This document shows, one piece after another, positions 1-7,300 of a stretch of DNA of 11,431 nucleotides (positions within the stretch are counted from its first letter, which is position 1; the number at the start of each line of letters is the position of its first letter). A program made the translations under genes and the position numbers. The stretch is from JACKJP01 sp050186955. GTDB taxonomy: Bacteria; Pseudomonadota; Alphaproteobacteria; Rhizobiales; Tepidamorphaceae. The DNA lies in contig JBFWXZ010000098.1 in NCBI GenBank assembly GCA_050186955.1, forward strand, positions 1 to 11,431, written 5' to 3'. Under the pieces are notes generated by a model. The model did no database searches, was not told the DNA's origin, and was given only the letters and a program-made list of their open reading frames with translations.

Positions 1-533
1 TTCGGTATCGGGACGCCACCTGATTTCTCCGTGTCGATCACGGCGCGAAACGGCACCGCGCTCATCGACCGGGCGACATAGTGGATAACCCGTTCGGCCG
101 CGCCGCCGGCAAGCGGCCTCCAGACGAAAGTGAACTCGCGGTCCCCGAAGCACGCAAGATCGCTGTAGGCGGCGACCCCGCCCGGTTCGCCGGCCAGCGC
201 CGCCATGCAGGCGCTGACATAGCCCGGCTGAAGAAGATCGTCATGCGGCAGGATCATTGCGTGGCGCGTGGGCGCCGAGGCGAGCGCGAAATTGCAGTTC
301 CGGCGCCATCCGAGACGTCTGTCGTGCGCGACGACATGCGCGCCATGGGCGGACGCGAACCTCGCCGCCGCGAACCTCGCCGCGATGTCGGCTGTTTCGT
401 CGTCCGACTTGTCGACGCTGACCAGGATACGGATTTCCGGCCAGTCCTGCGCTGCGGCGCTTTCGAGGGTCTCGACCAGATGCGAGGCCGCGTTATAGGC
501 GGGAACGCAGATCGTGACGGGCAGCGCGTTCAT
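1..533 (-). CDS. Family 2 glycosyltransferase, 3' end cut by the window edge
   Basis: This is the N-terminal 177 residues of a GT-A fold, family 2 glycosyltransferase, which would transfer a sugar from a nucleotide-sugar donor at the cytoplasmic membrane. The first strand and loop read VTICVPAYNAA (residues 6-16), the usual nucleotide-binding opening. VSVDKSDDET (38-47) matches the second conserved acidic segment, LGWRRNCNFAL (74-84) is the typical GT2 helix, and PHDDLL (96-101) is the DXD-like metal site. The ATG at 533 overlaps the stop of the upstream oxidoreductase as ATGA, so the two are probably translationally coupled. Acceptor, donor and C-terminal domains cannot be read because the gene runs off the left end. 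A five-residue tandem duplication (ARFAA/ARFAS, residues 52-61) is visible. The family call is firm; the substrate is unknown. Confidence 0.88.
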   Translation of the reverse strand, partial: MNALPVTICVPAYNAASHLVETLESAAAQDWPEIRILVSVDKSDDETADIAARFAAARFASAHGAHVVAHDRRLGWRRNCNFALASAPTRHAMILPHDDLLQPGYVSACMAALAGEPGGVAAYSDLACFGDREFTFVWRPLAGGAAERVIHYVARSMSAVPFRAVIDTEKSGGVPIP

Positions 534-1693
534 CCCGCGATCGCGTCGCCGAGCGCCCTGGCCATGTGCGGCGTGGAGGTGAACTTGCCGGAATCGACCG
601 AATAGATCGCGCCGCGCCGCGACACGCCGATCGCCGTTCGGGTGTGCAGGCCGCTACCGGTGTCGTGAATGTCGGTACGGCCGGCGGCGACGATGGCGCC
701 GGCCCTGACGCGGTCGAACGCATCGGCGAGCCTGAGTCCCGGGCACAGGGCCTCGAAGGCCTCCCTCGACGCCCGGTAGGCGGCTTTCGCGTCAAAGCGC
801 TCGTGAACCCCCTCGTACCAGGCGACGCCGTTGTCGGCGCTCGGCGCGAAGCCGAACTGGCAGGCGGGGTACCAGGACAGATAGACCATATCGCCGCCGA
901 CGGGGACGATATCGCCGAAGGCGCCATAGGCGAATGTCAGCGGAAGGCGCGGCATGCCGGCTTCGACCCGCGCGATGAACCCGGCCTTGGCGCGGATGCA
1001 CAGCCCGCTGAGCGGGGCGCCGCTGCCCGAGGCGATGTCCGCGAGCCCTTCCCAGCTCGAGTTGACGGCGGCGTCGAAGGGCCCGAGGCGCCGGCCGTCG
1101 GCCAGCAGCACGCCGGGGCGGCCCTCACCCTCGAACGAGGCGACCTGCGTATCGGTGACGACCTCGATCGCCGGCGACGCGAGCACCGCCTCCTCCACCG
1201 CGTCGCAGACCTTGTCGGTGCTGACGAAGGTCTCCGGCACCTCGAAAACCGCTTCCATGCGCTCGCTGAACGCGTCCGCGGCTTCCGCCGGATCGAGCCG
1301 CCGCATGTCGGCCGGCCTGCCGATCCCGGCGAGGCCGTCGCAAACGCCACGCAGATAGCTTTCGCTCTGCGCCGCGTCGAGCCAGGAATCCCGCGGGATC
1401 GCGTACATGCTGCGTTCGGCGGTGACGAAATGGTCCGCGGAACGCCCCGTCAGCTCGCAAAGGATGGGCAGGAACTCGTTGCCGTGCCGCGTCAGCAGCC
1501 GCGCCGTGGCGCCGCCGCCGTCCATCGCATAGGTGAAGCCGAGGTGGAGCTTGCCCTCGTTGTTGCGGCTGGCGCCCTGCAGGATGCGCGGACGCCGGTC
1601 GAACAGGGTGGCGCGCCACCCCCTGCGGGCGAGGTCGAGGGCGGCAAGGGCCCCGGTGAGCCCGCCGCCCGCGATCGCTACGCTCTTTCGCAC
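530..1693 (-). CDS. FAD-dependent oxidoreductase, DAO-like family
   Basis: This 387-residue flavoprotein begins with a dinucleotide-binding fold: AIAGGGLTGALAALDLARRG holds the GxGxxG glycines at residues 9, 11 and 14, and Asp32 ends the second strand in the place of the usual ribose-binding acid. The C-terminal end (TRTAIGVSRRGAIYSVDSGKFT) resembles the second FAD-contacting region of D-amino-acid oxidase-type enzymes. A segment near residues 43-57 (RNNEGKLHLGFTY) looks like the active-site side of the flavin. The start is a GTG at 1691-1693, chosen because it sits just before the Rossmann strand; the nearby upstream ATG is out of frame. It begins 22 bases after the ilvC stop and overlaps the glycosyltransferase by 4 bases, suggesting co-transcription. 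By context I infer a role in making or modifying a sugar or surface polymer. The substrate is not determinable from sequence. Confidence 0.85.
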   Translation of the reverse strand: MRKSVAIAGGGLTGALAALDLARRGWRATLFDRRPRILQGASRNNEGKLHLGFTYAMDGGGATARLLTRHGNEFLPILCELTGRSADHFVTAERSMYAIPRDSWLDAAQSESYLRGVCDGLAGIGRPADMRRLDPAEAADAFSERMEAVFEVPETFVSTDKVCDAVEEAVLASPAIEVVTDTQVASFEGEGRPGVLLADGRRLGPFDAAVNSSWEGLADIASGSGAPLSGLCIRAKAGFIARVEAGMPRLPLTFAYGAFGDIVPVGGDMVYLSWYPACQFGFAPSADNGVAWYEGVHERFDAKAAYRASREAFEALCPGLRLADAFDRVRAGAIVAAGRTDIHDTGSGLHTRTAIGVSRRGAIYSVDSGKFTSTPHMARALGDAIAG

Positions 1694-1715
1694 CCCCGCC
1701 CCCGCATCGCGGCCG

Positions 1716-2735
1716 TCAGTTGCGCGCCTTGTCGACCAGCTTGTTGGCCGAGATCCACGGCATCATGCCGCGCAGGCGCTCGCCGACCTCCTCGATCGGA
1801 TGCGCGTCGTTGACGCGGCGCGTCGCCTTGAACTTCGGCTGGCCGGCCTTGCACTCGCGGATCCATTCGGAGGTGAAGGCACCGGTCTGGATGTCCTTGA
1901 GCACCCGCCGCATCTCGGCCTTGGTCTCGTCGGTGACGATGCGCGGGCCGGACACGTATTCGCCGAACTCGGCGGTGTTGGAGATCGAGTAGTTCATGTT
2001 GGCGATGCCGCCCTCATAGATCAGGTCGACGATCAGCTTCACCTCGTGCAGGCACTCGAAATAGGCCATCTCCGGCGCGTAGCCGGCCTCGACCAGCGTC
2101 TCGAAACCGGCGCGGATTAGCTCCACCAGGCCGCCGCAGAGCACCACCTGCTCGCCGAACAGGTCGGTCTCGCACTCTTCCTTGAAGGTCGTCTCGATGA
2201 CGCCCGAGCGGCCGCCGCCGATGGCGCAGGCATAGGAGAGCGCCAGGTCGTGGGCGTTGCCGGAGGCGTCCTGGTCGATGGCGATGAGGCAGGGTACGCC
2301 GCCGCCGCGCTGATACTCGCCGCGCACCGTGTGGCCCGGGCCCTTCGGCGCGATCATGATGACGTCGATCTCGCTGCCCGGCTCGATCAGGTTGAAATGC
2401 ACGTTGAGGCCGTGCGCGAAGGCGATCGCCGCGCCGTCCTTGATGTTCGGGGCGATCTCGTCCTTCCAGATGTCGGCCTGCAGTTCGTCCGGGGTCGCCA
2501 TCATCATCAGGTCGGCCCATTTGGCGGCGTCGGCGACCGACATGACCTTCAGCCCGTCGGCCTCGACCTTCTTCGCCGTCGACGAGCCCGGACGCAGCGC
2601 CACGGCCACTTCCTTGACGCCGGAGTCCTTGAGGTTGAGCGCATGCGCGCGGCCCTGGCTGCCATAGCCGACGATGACGACCTTCCGGCCCTTGATCAGA
2701 TTGATGTCGGCATCCCGATCGTAATAGACGCGCAT
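1716..2735 (-). CDS. ilvC: Ketol-acid reductoisomerase, class I
   Basis: IlvC converts acetolactate and acetohydroxybutyrate to the dihydroxy acids of valine, leucine and isoleucine synthesis, using NADPH and magnesium. The 339-residue length is that of the short class I enzymes rather than the roughly 490-residue class II form. Visible landmarks are the GYGSQG nucleotide loop (residues 23-28), the cofactor-selecting loop LRPGSS (47-52), the AFAHG segment with the catalytic histidine, APKGPGH, the metal-binding acids in TDLFGEQ, and the C-terminal knotted domain (ECLHEVKLIVDLIYEGG, then NTAEFGEY). The ATG at 2735 follows a purine-rich ribosome site (AAGGAAGA). It is transcribed away from folP and is followed after 22 bases by the flavoprotein gene. 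No leader peptide or terminator was found upstream, unlike ilvB. Confidence 0.98.
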   Translation of the reverse strand: MRVYYDRDADINLIKGRKVVIVGYGSQGRAHALNLKDSGVKEVAVALRPGSSTAKKVEADGLKVMSVADAAKWADLMMMATPDELQADIWKDEIAPNIKDGAAIAFAHGLNVHFNLIEPGSEIDVIMIAPKGPGHTVRGEYQRGGGVPCLIAIDQDASGNAHDLALSYACAIGGGRSGVIETTFKEECETDLFGEQVVLCGGLVELIRAGFETLVEAGYAPEMAYFECLHEVKLIVDLIYEGGIANMNYSISNTAEFGEYVSGPRIVTDETKAEMRRVLKDIQTGAFTSEWIRECKAGQPKFKATRRVNDAHPIEEVGERLRGMMPWISANKLVDKARN

Positions 2736-2802
2736 GAACTTTCTTCCTTCTCCGTGAGACGGCTATGGACGGGCGCCTGCCCGCGCTAGTAAAACCCGGC
2801 GC

Positions 2803-2831
2803 GTTCTAGCGGGCGGCGCGAACGAGGGCAA
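2803..2831 (-). promoter_or_regulatory. Candidate sigma70-type promoter for ilvC
   Basis: On the minus strand TTGCCC (2826-2831) and TAGAAC (2803-2808) are separated by exactly 17 bases, each matching 4 of 6 consensus positions. Transcription would start near 2796, leaving about 60 bases of untranslated leader before ilvC. The 152-base gap between ilvC and folP holds this candidate and the two ribosome-binding sites; no hairpin terminator or leader ORF was seen in it. Confidence 0.4.
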
Positions 2832-2887
2832 CCGTCACTTCGGGCGGGGCCGCCATGCGCGGCGGCAAGGAAAGGCACTGCGATCCA

Positions 2888-3667
2888 ATGGCCAATACCC
2901 CGCTCGTCATGGGCATCCTCAACGTCACGCCCGACAGCTTTTCCGACGGCGGCCGCTTCGAGGCCCGCGGGAAGGCCGTCGACCACGCCCGCGCGATGAT
3001 CGCGGAAGGCGCCGACATCATCGACATCGGCGGCGAGTCCAGCCGACCGGGCCATACCCCGGTCTCCGCCGAGGAGGAGCTGGACCGCGTCCTTCCGGTG
3101 CTGCGCGAGGTCGCGCCGATGGGCGTTCCGGTCTCCATCGACACCATGAAGGCGGAAGTCGCCAGCAAGGCGCTCGCCGCCGGCGCGACGATCATGAACG
3201 ACGTCTGGGGCCTCCAGCGCGATCCCGCCATGGCCGGCGTCGCCGCCGAGGCCGGTTGCGAGATCGTCCTCATGCACAATCGCGAGACGGTCGAGCCGGA
3301 GATCGACATCGTCGACGACATCCTGGAATTCTTCGGCCGCACCCTCGAGATCGCCCGCCGAGCCGGCATCGCGGAGAAAAACATCTTTCTCGATCCGGGC
3401 ATCGGTTTCGGCAAGACCGCCGACCAGAGCCTGCAGGCGATGAAGCACCTGTCGCGGCTGAAGGCGCTCGGTTTCCCGATCCTCTTCGGCGCCTCGCGCA
3501 AGAGCTCCATCGGCCATGTGCTCGACAAGCCGGTCGACCAGCGGCTCTACGGCACGCTTGCGGTCAATGCGTGGGCCGTGCTTGAGAACGCCGAGATCAT
3601 CCGCGTCCACGACGTCGCCGCCCATGTCGACCTCGTGAAGATGCTGAACGCCATCCGGAGCGCGTGA
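2888..3667 (+). CDS. folP: Dihydropteroate synthase
   Basis: FolP condenses 6-hydroxymethyl-dihydropterin pyrophosphate with p-aminobenzoate and is the cytoplasmic target of sulfonamides. The TIM-barrel signatures are all present in order: MGILNVTPDSFSDGG near the N-terminus, DIGGESSRPG, SIDTMK, NDVWG, DPGIGFGKT, and GASRKSSIG near the C-terminal third. I prefer the ATG at 2888 (259 residues), which puts eight residues before the first signature and lies 12 bases after AAGGAAAGG (2867-2875). An in-frame ATG at 2855 would add 11 residues and cannot be excluded. It is the first gene of a folP-folB-folK group and its stop overlaps the GTG start of folB. No sign of an insertion in the sulfonamide-binding loops is evident. 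Confidence 0.97.
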   Translation: MANTPLVMGILNVTPDSFSDGGRFEARGKAVDHARAMIAEGADIIDIGGESSRPGHTPVSAEEELDRVLPVLREVAPMGVPVSIDTMKAEVASKALAAGATIMNDVWGLQRDPAMAGVAAEAGCEIVLMHNRETVEPEIDIVDDILEFFGRTLEIARRAGIAEKNIFLDPGIGFGKTADQSLQAMKHLSRLKALGFPILFGASRKSSIGHVLDKPVDQRLYGTLAVNAWAVLENAEIIRVHDVAAHVDLVKMLNAIRSA

Positions 3668-4047
3668 ACGAGATGGAAAAGACGCTCGACAGGATCTTCT
3701 GCCGCGGCATCGTGCTGTTCGCCTATCACGGCGTCTTCGAGGAGGAGGCCTCGCTCGGCCAGCGCTTCGAGGTCGATGTCGACTACTACACCGACGTGAC
3801 GGCCTATTCGCGCGGCGACGTGGCCTCCGACGCGGTGCGCTACGACTATGTCTACGAGACCGTGCGCCGCACCGTCGTCGACGGAGAGCGCGTCGGCCTC
3901 ATCGAGACCCTCGCCGAGCGCATTGCCGCCGCCCTGCTCGCGGACTTCCCGGCCATCGCCAAGGTCCGCGTCGAGGTCAGGAAGCCGGCGGCCCCGGTGC
4001 CCGGCCCCATCGACACCGTCGGCGTCGAGATCGTCCGGACCCGCTGA
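3664..4047 (+). CDS. folB: Dihydroneopterin aldolase
   Basis: FolB cleaves 7,8-dihydroneopterin to 6-hydroxymethyl-dihydropterin and glycolaldehyde, the step before FolK. The protein is about 127 residues, close to the roughly 120 of the family. Expected active-site elements are visible: AYHGVFEEE with the pterin-binding loop, VRYDYVYE holding the conserved tyrosine, LIETLAERIA with the pterin-anchoring glutamate, and VRKPAAPVPG with the catalytic lysine. The start is uncertain. The GTG at 3664 makes a GTGA overlap with the folP stop, favouring coupling, but an in-frame ATG at 3673 (124 residues) is equally credible, since GGAG at 3657-3660 is rather close to the first and rather far from the second. 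It lies between folP and folK, as in many alphaproteobacteria. Confidence 0.95.
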   Translation: MNEMEKTLDRIFCRGIVLFAYHGVFEEEASLGQRFEVDVDYYTDVTAYSRGDVASDAVRYDYVYETVRRTVVDGERVGLIETLAERIAAALLADFPAIAKVRVEVRKPAAPVPGPIDTVGVEIVRTR

Positions 4048-4055
4048 TCGTCGGC

Positions 4056-4544
4056 ATGGAAGCGGGCTTCGGTTTCGGCAGCAATCTCGGCGACCGCGTG
4101 GAGAACATCCGCGCGGCGATGACGGCGCTGTTCGAAACGCCGGGCATCGACTTCCGCGCCGCCTCCTCCTTCTACGAGACGCCGCCCTGGGGCGTCACAG
4201 ACCAGCCGGCCTTCGTCAACGCCTGCGCGGTCGCCGGAACGACGCTGGACGCGCGCGCGCTGCTGAAGCGGGTGAAGGCGATCGAGGACGAGCTCGGCCG
4301 CGTCGAGGCCGAGCGCTGGGGCCCGCGCTTGATCGACGTCGACATCCTCTATCTCGGCGGCGGCGAGGTGCGCCAGCACGATCTGGCGATCCCCCACCGC
4401 GAGCTCTTCAACCGCGCCTTCGTGCTCGTTCCGTTGGCCGAGATCAGGCCGAATCTGATTCTCTCCGGCCGCGCGGTAAGCGTTGAAAAGGAACACTTTT
4501 CCGTCGACGTGATGCCCGTCGTCGCGCCGCCCTGGAAGCCCTGA
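4056..4544 (+). CDS. folK: 6-hydroxymethyl-7,8-dihydropterin pyrophosphokinase (HPPK)
   Basis: FolK transfers pyrophosphate from ATP to 6-hydroxymethyl-dihydropterin, making the substrate of FolP. The 162-residue protein opens with GFGSNLGDRVENI, the standard N-terminal pterin-binding segment, followed by SSFYETPPWG. The HPPK signature RWGPRLIDVDIL carries the two magnesium-binding aspartates, and LAIPHRELFNRAFVLVPLAEI is the usual C-terminal match. It starts 8 bases after folB, without a strong ribosome-binding site, so it probably depends on translation of folB. Its stop is 13 bases from the stop of the convergent helicase gene, and no intrinsic terminator lies between them, so the two transcripts may overlap at their ends. 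The last 20 or so residues are the least typical part. Confidence 0.95.
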   Translation: MEAGFGFGSNLGDRVENIRAAMTALFETPGIDFRAASSFYETPPWGVTDQPAFVNACAVAGTTLDARALLKRVKAIEDELGRVEAERWGPRLIDVDILYLGGGEVRQHDLAIPHRELFNRAFVLVPLAEIRPNLILSGRAVSVEKEHFSVDVMPVVAPPWKP

Positions 4545-4557
4545 GCGAAAGCCCTGG

Positions 4558-5667
4558 TCAGCGCACCACGGTAAGCCGTTCCGAGGCCCGGGTGATCGCC
4601 GTGTAGAGCCACTGCGCGCGCGTCTCCTTGAAGGCGAAGCTCTCGTCGAACAGCACCACCTCCGGCCACTGCGAGCCCTGTGCCTTGTGCACGGTGAGCG
4701 CGTAGCCGAAATCGAAATCGTCATAGGCGCGGCGGATCGCCCAGGGCACGTCGCCCTCGCCCTCGAAGACGGCGCGGTGCAGCTTGATCTTCTGCGGCGT
4801 CGCGTAGGGCCCCTCCTCGTCCGGGGTGACGAGCAGGTCGACGCGCTGGCCGCGCCCCTTGCCCGCCGACGAGACCCGCCACAGCCCGCCGTTGAGCAGG
4901 CCCTTCTCCGAATTGTTCCTCAGGCACACCAGCTTGTCGCCGGCCTGCGGCAGCCTGCCCGAGAAGCCGTTGAGCTCGCGCAGCCGCTGATTGTAGCGCC
5001 GCCGCGTGCGGTTGGTGCCGACGAGCACCTGGTCGGCGGCCATGACCAGGTCGCTCGACACGTCGGCGCGGGGGATTACCCGGCTGTCGCCGTAGCGCCC
5101 GTGCTCGAGCTGGCCGCCCTCGCGCACGATGCTCGCCATGTCGATGATCGGGTTGTCGCGCGCCTGCCGATGGATCTCGGTCAGCATCACGTCGGGCTCG
5201 TGCTCGGTGAAGAAGCCGCCGCCCGAGACCGGCGGCAACTGCCCGGGATCGCCGAGCACCAGCACCGGCGTGCCGAAGGACAGGAGGTCGCGCCCCAGCG
5301 CCTCGTCGACCATCGAGCACTCGTCGATGATCACCAGGTCGGCCTTGGCCAGCGGGCTTTGCCGGTTGAGCGAGAAGAGCGGCGTCACCTTGCCCTCCTC
5401 GTCCTCCTCGCCCTCGCCGCGCGGGCGGTAGATCAACGAATGGATGGTGCGCGCGTTATGGGCGCCACGCGCCCTGAGCACCTGCGCCGCCTTGCCGGTG
5501 AACGCGGCGAAAAGCACCTCGCCGTCGACGCCCTCGGCGATATGGCGCGCCAGCATCGTCTTGCCGGTGCCGGCATAGCCGAACAGCCGGAAGAGCTGCC
5601 GGTCTCCGGCCTTCAGCCAGCGGGCGATCTCCTTGAGCGCGCGATCCTGCTGCGGAGAGAATTCCAT
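4558..5667 (-). CDS. RecD/Dda-like superfamily 1 DNA helicase
   Basis: This is a single-chain, ATP-driven helicase of the SF1B type (RecD-like), expected to move 5' to 3' on single-stranded DNA. In order it shows a Q-motif FSPQQDRAL (residues 3-11), Walker A GYAGTGKT (30-37), motif Ia AAFTGKAA (54-61), Walker B DECS (115-118), motif III GDPGQLPPV (139-147), EIHRQA with the motif IV arginine (164-169), TVHKAQGSQW (motif V) and YTAITRASERL (motif VI), ending only a few residues later. There is no RecB/RecC neighbour and no nuclease domain, so it is not part of a RecBCD complex on this evidence. The ATG at 5667 gives 369 residues and lies 8 bases beyond the upstream stop; an ATG at 5691 would add 8 residues and overlap the upstream gene. 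It probably shares a transcript with that gene. Confidence 0.93.
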   Translation of the reverse strand: MEFSPQQDRALKEIARWLKAGDRQLFRLFGYAGTGKTMLARHIAEGVDGEVLFAAFTGKAAQVLRARGAHNARTIHSLIYRPRGEGEEDEEGKVTPLFSLNRQSPLAKADLVIIDECSMVDEALGRDLLSFGTPVLVLGDPGQLPPVSGGGFFTEHEPDVMLTEIHRQARDNPIIDMASIVREGGQLEHGRYGDSRVIPRADVSSDLVMAADQVLVGTNRTRRRYNQRLRELNGFSGRLPQAGDKLVCLRNNSEKGLLNGGLWRVSSAGKGRGQRVDLLVTPDEEGPYATPQKIKLHRAVFEGEGDVPWAIRRAYDDFDFGYALTVHKAQGSQWPEVVLFDESFAFKETRAQWLYTAITRASERLTVVR

Positions 5668-5675
5668 ACGTCCGT

Positions 5676-6521
5676 TTAGACTGATTCCCATCCGGGTTGG
5701 GATGCGGTGTCCGGCACCGTCATGGCGCTGTCGTAGGCCAGCCCGAACCGGTCGATACTCCGGATGAGGGCGTCGGGCCCGCAGCGGCGGCTTTCGCATT
5801 GCGCCTGGAGCCAGCCGACATCGATGAGCTCGATCCCGACCTGGATCGCCGGTTGGCCGGTCGCCCGCGCGGCGGCAAGCCTGTGGCGCCCGCCGATCAG
5901 CAGCAATTCCCCGTCCGGGCCGATGGCCGCGACAGGGTCGCCCTGCCTGGCGTTCATACCGGGCATGGCCGGCGTCGCCTCGTTGCCCACCCGCCGGTAG
6001 TACTCGCTCGGCAGGACGCCGTGCTTCCTGAAGCTTGCGGCTATCTCGAGGCGATAGGCGCAGTAGCGGTCTATATCCTCCAACGAGGCGATCGTTCCCG
6101 GCGGCCGGTTGAACGGGCCGGTTGCGGCGAGCCGGCTGCGAAAATTGTGGCGCAGGGGAAGGTCCTCGTCCCGGCCCCGCCATTCCAGGACGCCGGTGAA
6201 CTCCTGGAAAAGGACGCAATCCTCCAGCGGAACCGCGTTGCGCACCCAATCGCCAGAGATCAGGAAACGCCCGTCGCGAAGGCCCTGCGCACGGGCATTC
6301 TGCAAGACACGCCTGATCTGCCGGGGACTGACGGATATCGCCAACGGCCGACCGAGCCGCATCGCGATCTTGTGCACCCTGCTCCAGTCCTTCAGCCGGG
6401 GATAGGCGCCGCCGGCGGCGCATGCGCGTCTCCACGCGGCGTGAACGCGATATTGCCCCAACGCCCACTGGCCCCACTCCAGGCCGCCGGCGCCGTCCGG
6501 ACCGTTACGCATCACTGACAT
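5676..6521 (-). CDS. Uncharacterised protein with a ParB-like nuclease-fold motif
   Basis: I do not recognise this protein as a named family. About residues 198-232 (VAAIGPDGELLLIGGRHRLAAARA, then GQPAIQVGIEL) match the ParB N-terminal-like pattern, in which a 'DG.HRl.A' core is followed by a variable strand. The N-terminal 150 residues have several arginine-rich helices and tryptophans and no motif I can name; no signal peptide or membrane segment is seen. There is no helix-turn-helix after the ParB-like core and no parA neighbour, so a chromosome-partition role is unlikely. ATG 6521 gives 281 residues and fits a promoter at 6557-6585. A TTG at 6539 would add 6 residues. The helicase starts 8 bases after its stop. 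Related motifs occur in proteins encoded in polysaccharide loci, which is a weak hint only. Confidence 0.75.
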   Translation of the reverse strand: MSVMRNGPDGAGGLEWGQWALGQYRVHAAWRRACAAGGAYPRLKDWSRVHKIAMRLGRPLAISVSPRQIRRVLQNARAQGLRDGRFLISGDWVRNAVPLEDCVLFQEFTGVLEWRGRDEDLPLRHNFRSRLAATGPFNRPPGTIASLEDIDRYCAYRLEIAASFRKHGVLPSEYYRRVGNEATPAMPGMNARQGDPVAAIGPDGELLLIGGRHRLAAARATGQPAIQVGIELIDVGWLQAQCESRRCGPDALIRSIDRFGLAYDSAMTVPDTASQPGWESV

Positions 6522-6556
6522 CTTGGCGTCCACACCCAACCACTCGGAAGCGGCAA

Positions 6557-6585
6557 TATTTACGTAGAGGCAGTCGCGCAGGCAA
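6557..6585 (-). promoter_or_regulatory. Candidate promoter for the ParB-like gene and helicase
   Basis: On the minus strand TTGCCT (6580-6585) and TAAATA (6557-6562) are separated by 17 bases, in the only clearly AT-richer patch of this neighbourhood. Transcription would begin near 6550, about 29 bases before the ATG at 6521. This would make the ParB-like and helicase genes a unit separate from the upstream lysE-like gene, whose stop is at 6609. Confidence 0.45.
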
Positions 6586-6608
6586 GATCGCGGCAGGGGA
6601 AGCCGGAT

Positions 6609-7202
6609 TCAGTTCAGCATCGGCCACAGGCTCGCCACCAGCAGCAGCCCCATCGCGATGTTGAACCATTTCAGCCGCACCGGATCGGCCAGGAAGCCGC
6701 GCAGCGCAACCCCGAAGCCGGCCCAGACCGAGACGCTCGGCAGGTTGACGATGGTGAAGGCGAGCCCGACCAGCAGCACCGACACATAGGGGTTCTCGGC
6801 GCTGGTGTAGATCGCCATGGCGGTCAGCGCCATCACCCACGCCTTGGGGTTGACCCACTGGAAGGCGGCCGCCTCAAGGAAGGTCATCGGCCGCGCCTTG
6901 GCCTCCGCCTCCCCCATCTTGCGCGAAGTGGCGATGCGCCAGGCGAGATAGAGCAGATAGGCGGCGCCGGCGATCTTCAACGCGAGGTGAAGCGACGGGA
7001 AGGCCTTGATCAGCGCCCCGAGCCCGAAGCCGACCCCCATCAGCAGCGAGAAGAAGCCGAAGGCGATCCCGACCATATGCGGGATCGTCCGCACGAAGCC
7101 GAAATTCACGCCGGAAGCCAGCAGCATGAAATTGTTCGGCCCCGGCGTCACCGAGGACACGAAGGCGAAGACCAGCAGGCCGAGAAAGACATCCAGCGTC
7201 AT
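6609..7202 (-). CDS. LysE/RhtB family amino-acid exporter
   Basis: This 197-residue inner-membrane protein is built from about six hydrophobic segments and carries the family hallmark TPGPNNFMLL at residues 19-28. Further typical parts are the second and third helices (VGIAFGFFSLLMGVGFGLGA; IAGAAYLLYLAWRI), the segment FQWVNPKAWVMALTA, and a last helix ending SLWPMLN. Family members export amino acids or related metabolites by proton exchange; the substrate here is not readable. The ATG at 7202 lies 98 bases after the ilvN stop on the same strand, so read-through from ilvBN is possible. It is tempting to link it to branched-chain amino acid export, but known branched-chain exporters often belong to other families (AzlCD/BrnFE), so this is only an inference. 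Confidence 0.93.
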   Translation of the reverse strand: MTLDVFLGLLVFAFVSSVTPGPNNFMLLASGVNFGFVRTIPHMVGIAFGFFSLLMGVGFGLGALIKAFPSLHLALKIAGAAYLLYLAWRIATSRKMGEAEAKARPMTFLEAAAFQWVNPKAWVMALTAMAIYTSAENPYVSVLLVGLAFTIVNLPSVSVWAGFGVALRGFLADPVRLKWFNIAMGLLLVASLWPMLN

Positions 7203-7214
7203 GGAACCAGGGTC

Positions 7215-7268
7215 CGGTTGCGGCCGCGACTGTCGCCCGGCCGCCGCCGATCAGCTAGGCCGCAACCG
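7215..7268. repeat. 11-bp perfect inverted repeat between ilvN and the lysE-like gene
   Basis: CGGTTGCGGCC (7215-7225) and GGCCGCAACCG (7258-7268) are exact reverse complements separated by 32 bases. In the ilvN transcript this would form a GC-rich stem, but no T-run follows it, so it does not qualify as an intrinsic terminator. It could be a 3'-end-protecting stem or part of a factor-dependent termination region. Confidence 0.5.
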
Positions 7269-7300
7269 CATTCGCGGCCTGTCGCTCACGCATGCGTGGC

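Noticed and set aside
566..1813. 415-codon open frame on the plus strand opposite the FAD oxidoreductase
   Set aside because: Same GC-driven shadow effect. The minus-strand frame has a clear Rossmann motif and fits between ilvC and the glycosyltransferase.
5692..6477. Helicase read as a 639-residue protein
   Set aside because: The upstream part is an out-of-frame reading of the ParB-like gene. The helicase domain begins with its Q-motif right after ATG 5667.
5676..6521. Chromosome- or plasmid-partition parB gene
   Set aside because: Only the short HRL-type core matches; there is no HTH after it, no parA nearby and no parS-like repeat in the window.
7287..7298. CACGCATGCGTG perfect palindrome just beyond the ilvN stop
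   Set aside because: It has no loop and so cannot form a good hairpin, and short GC-rich palindromes are expected by chance here; no function can be supported.
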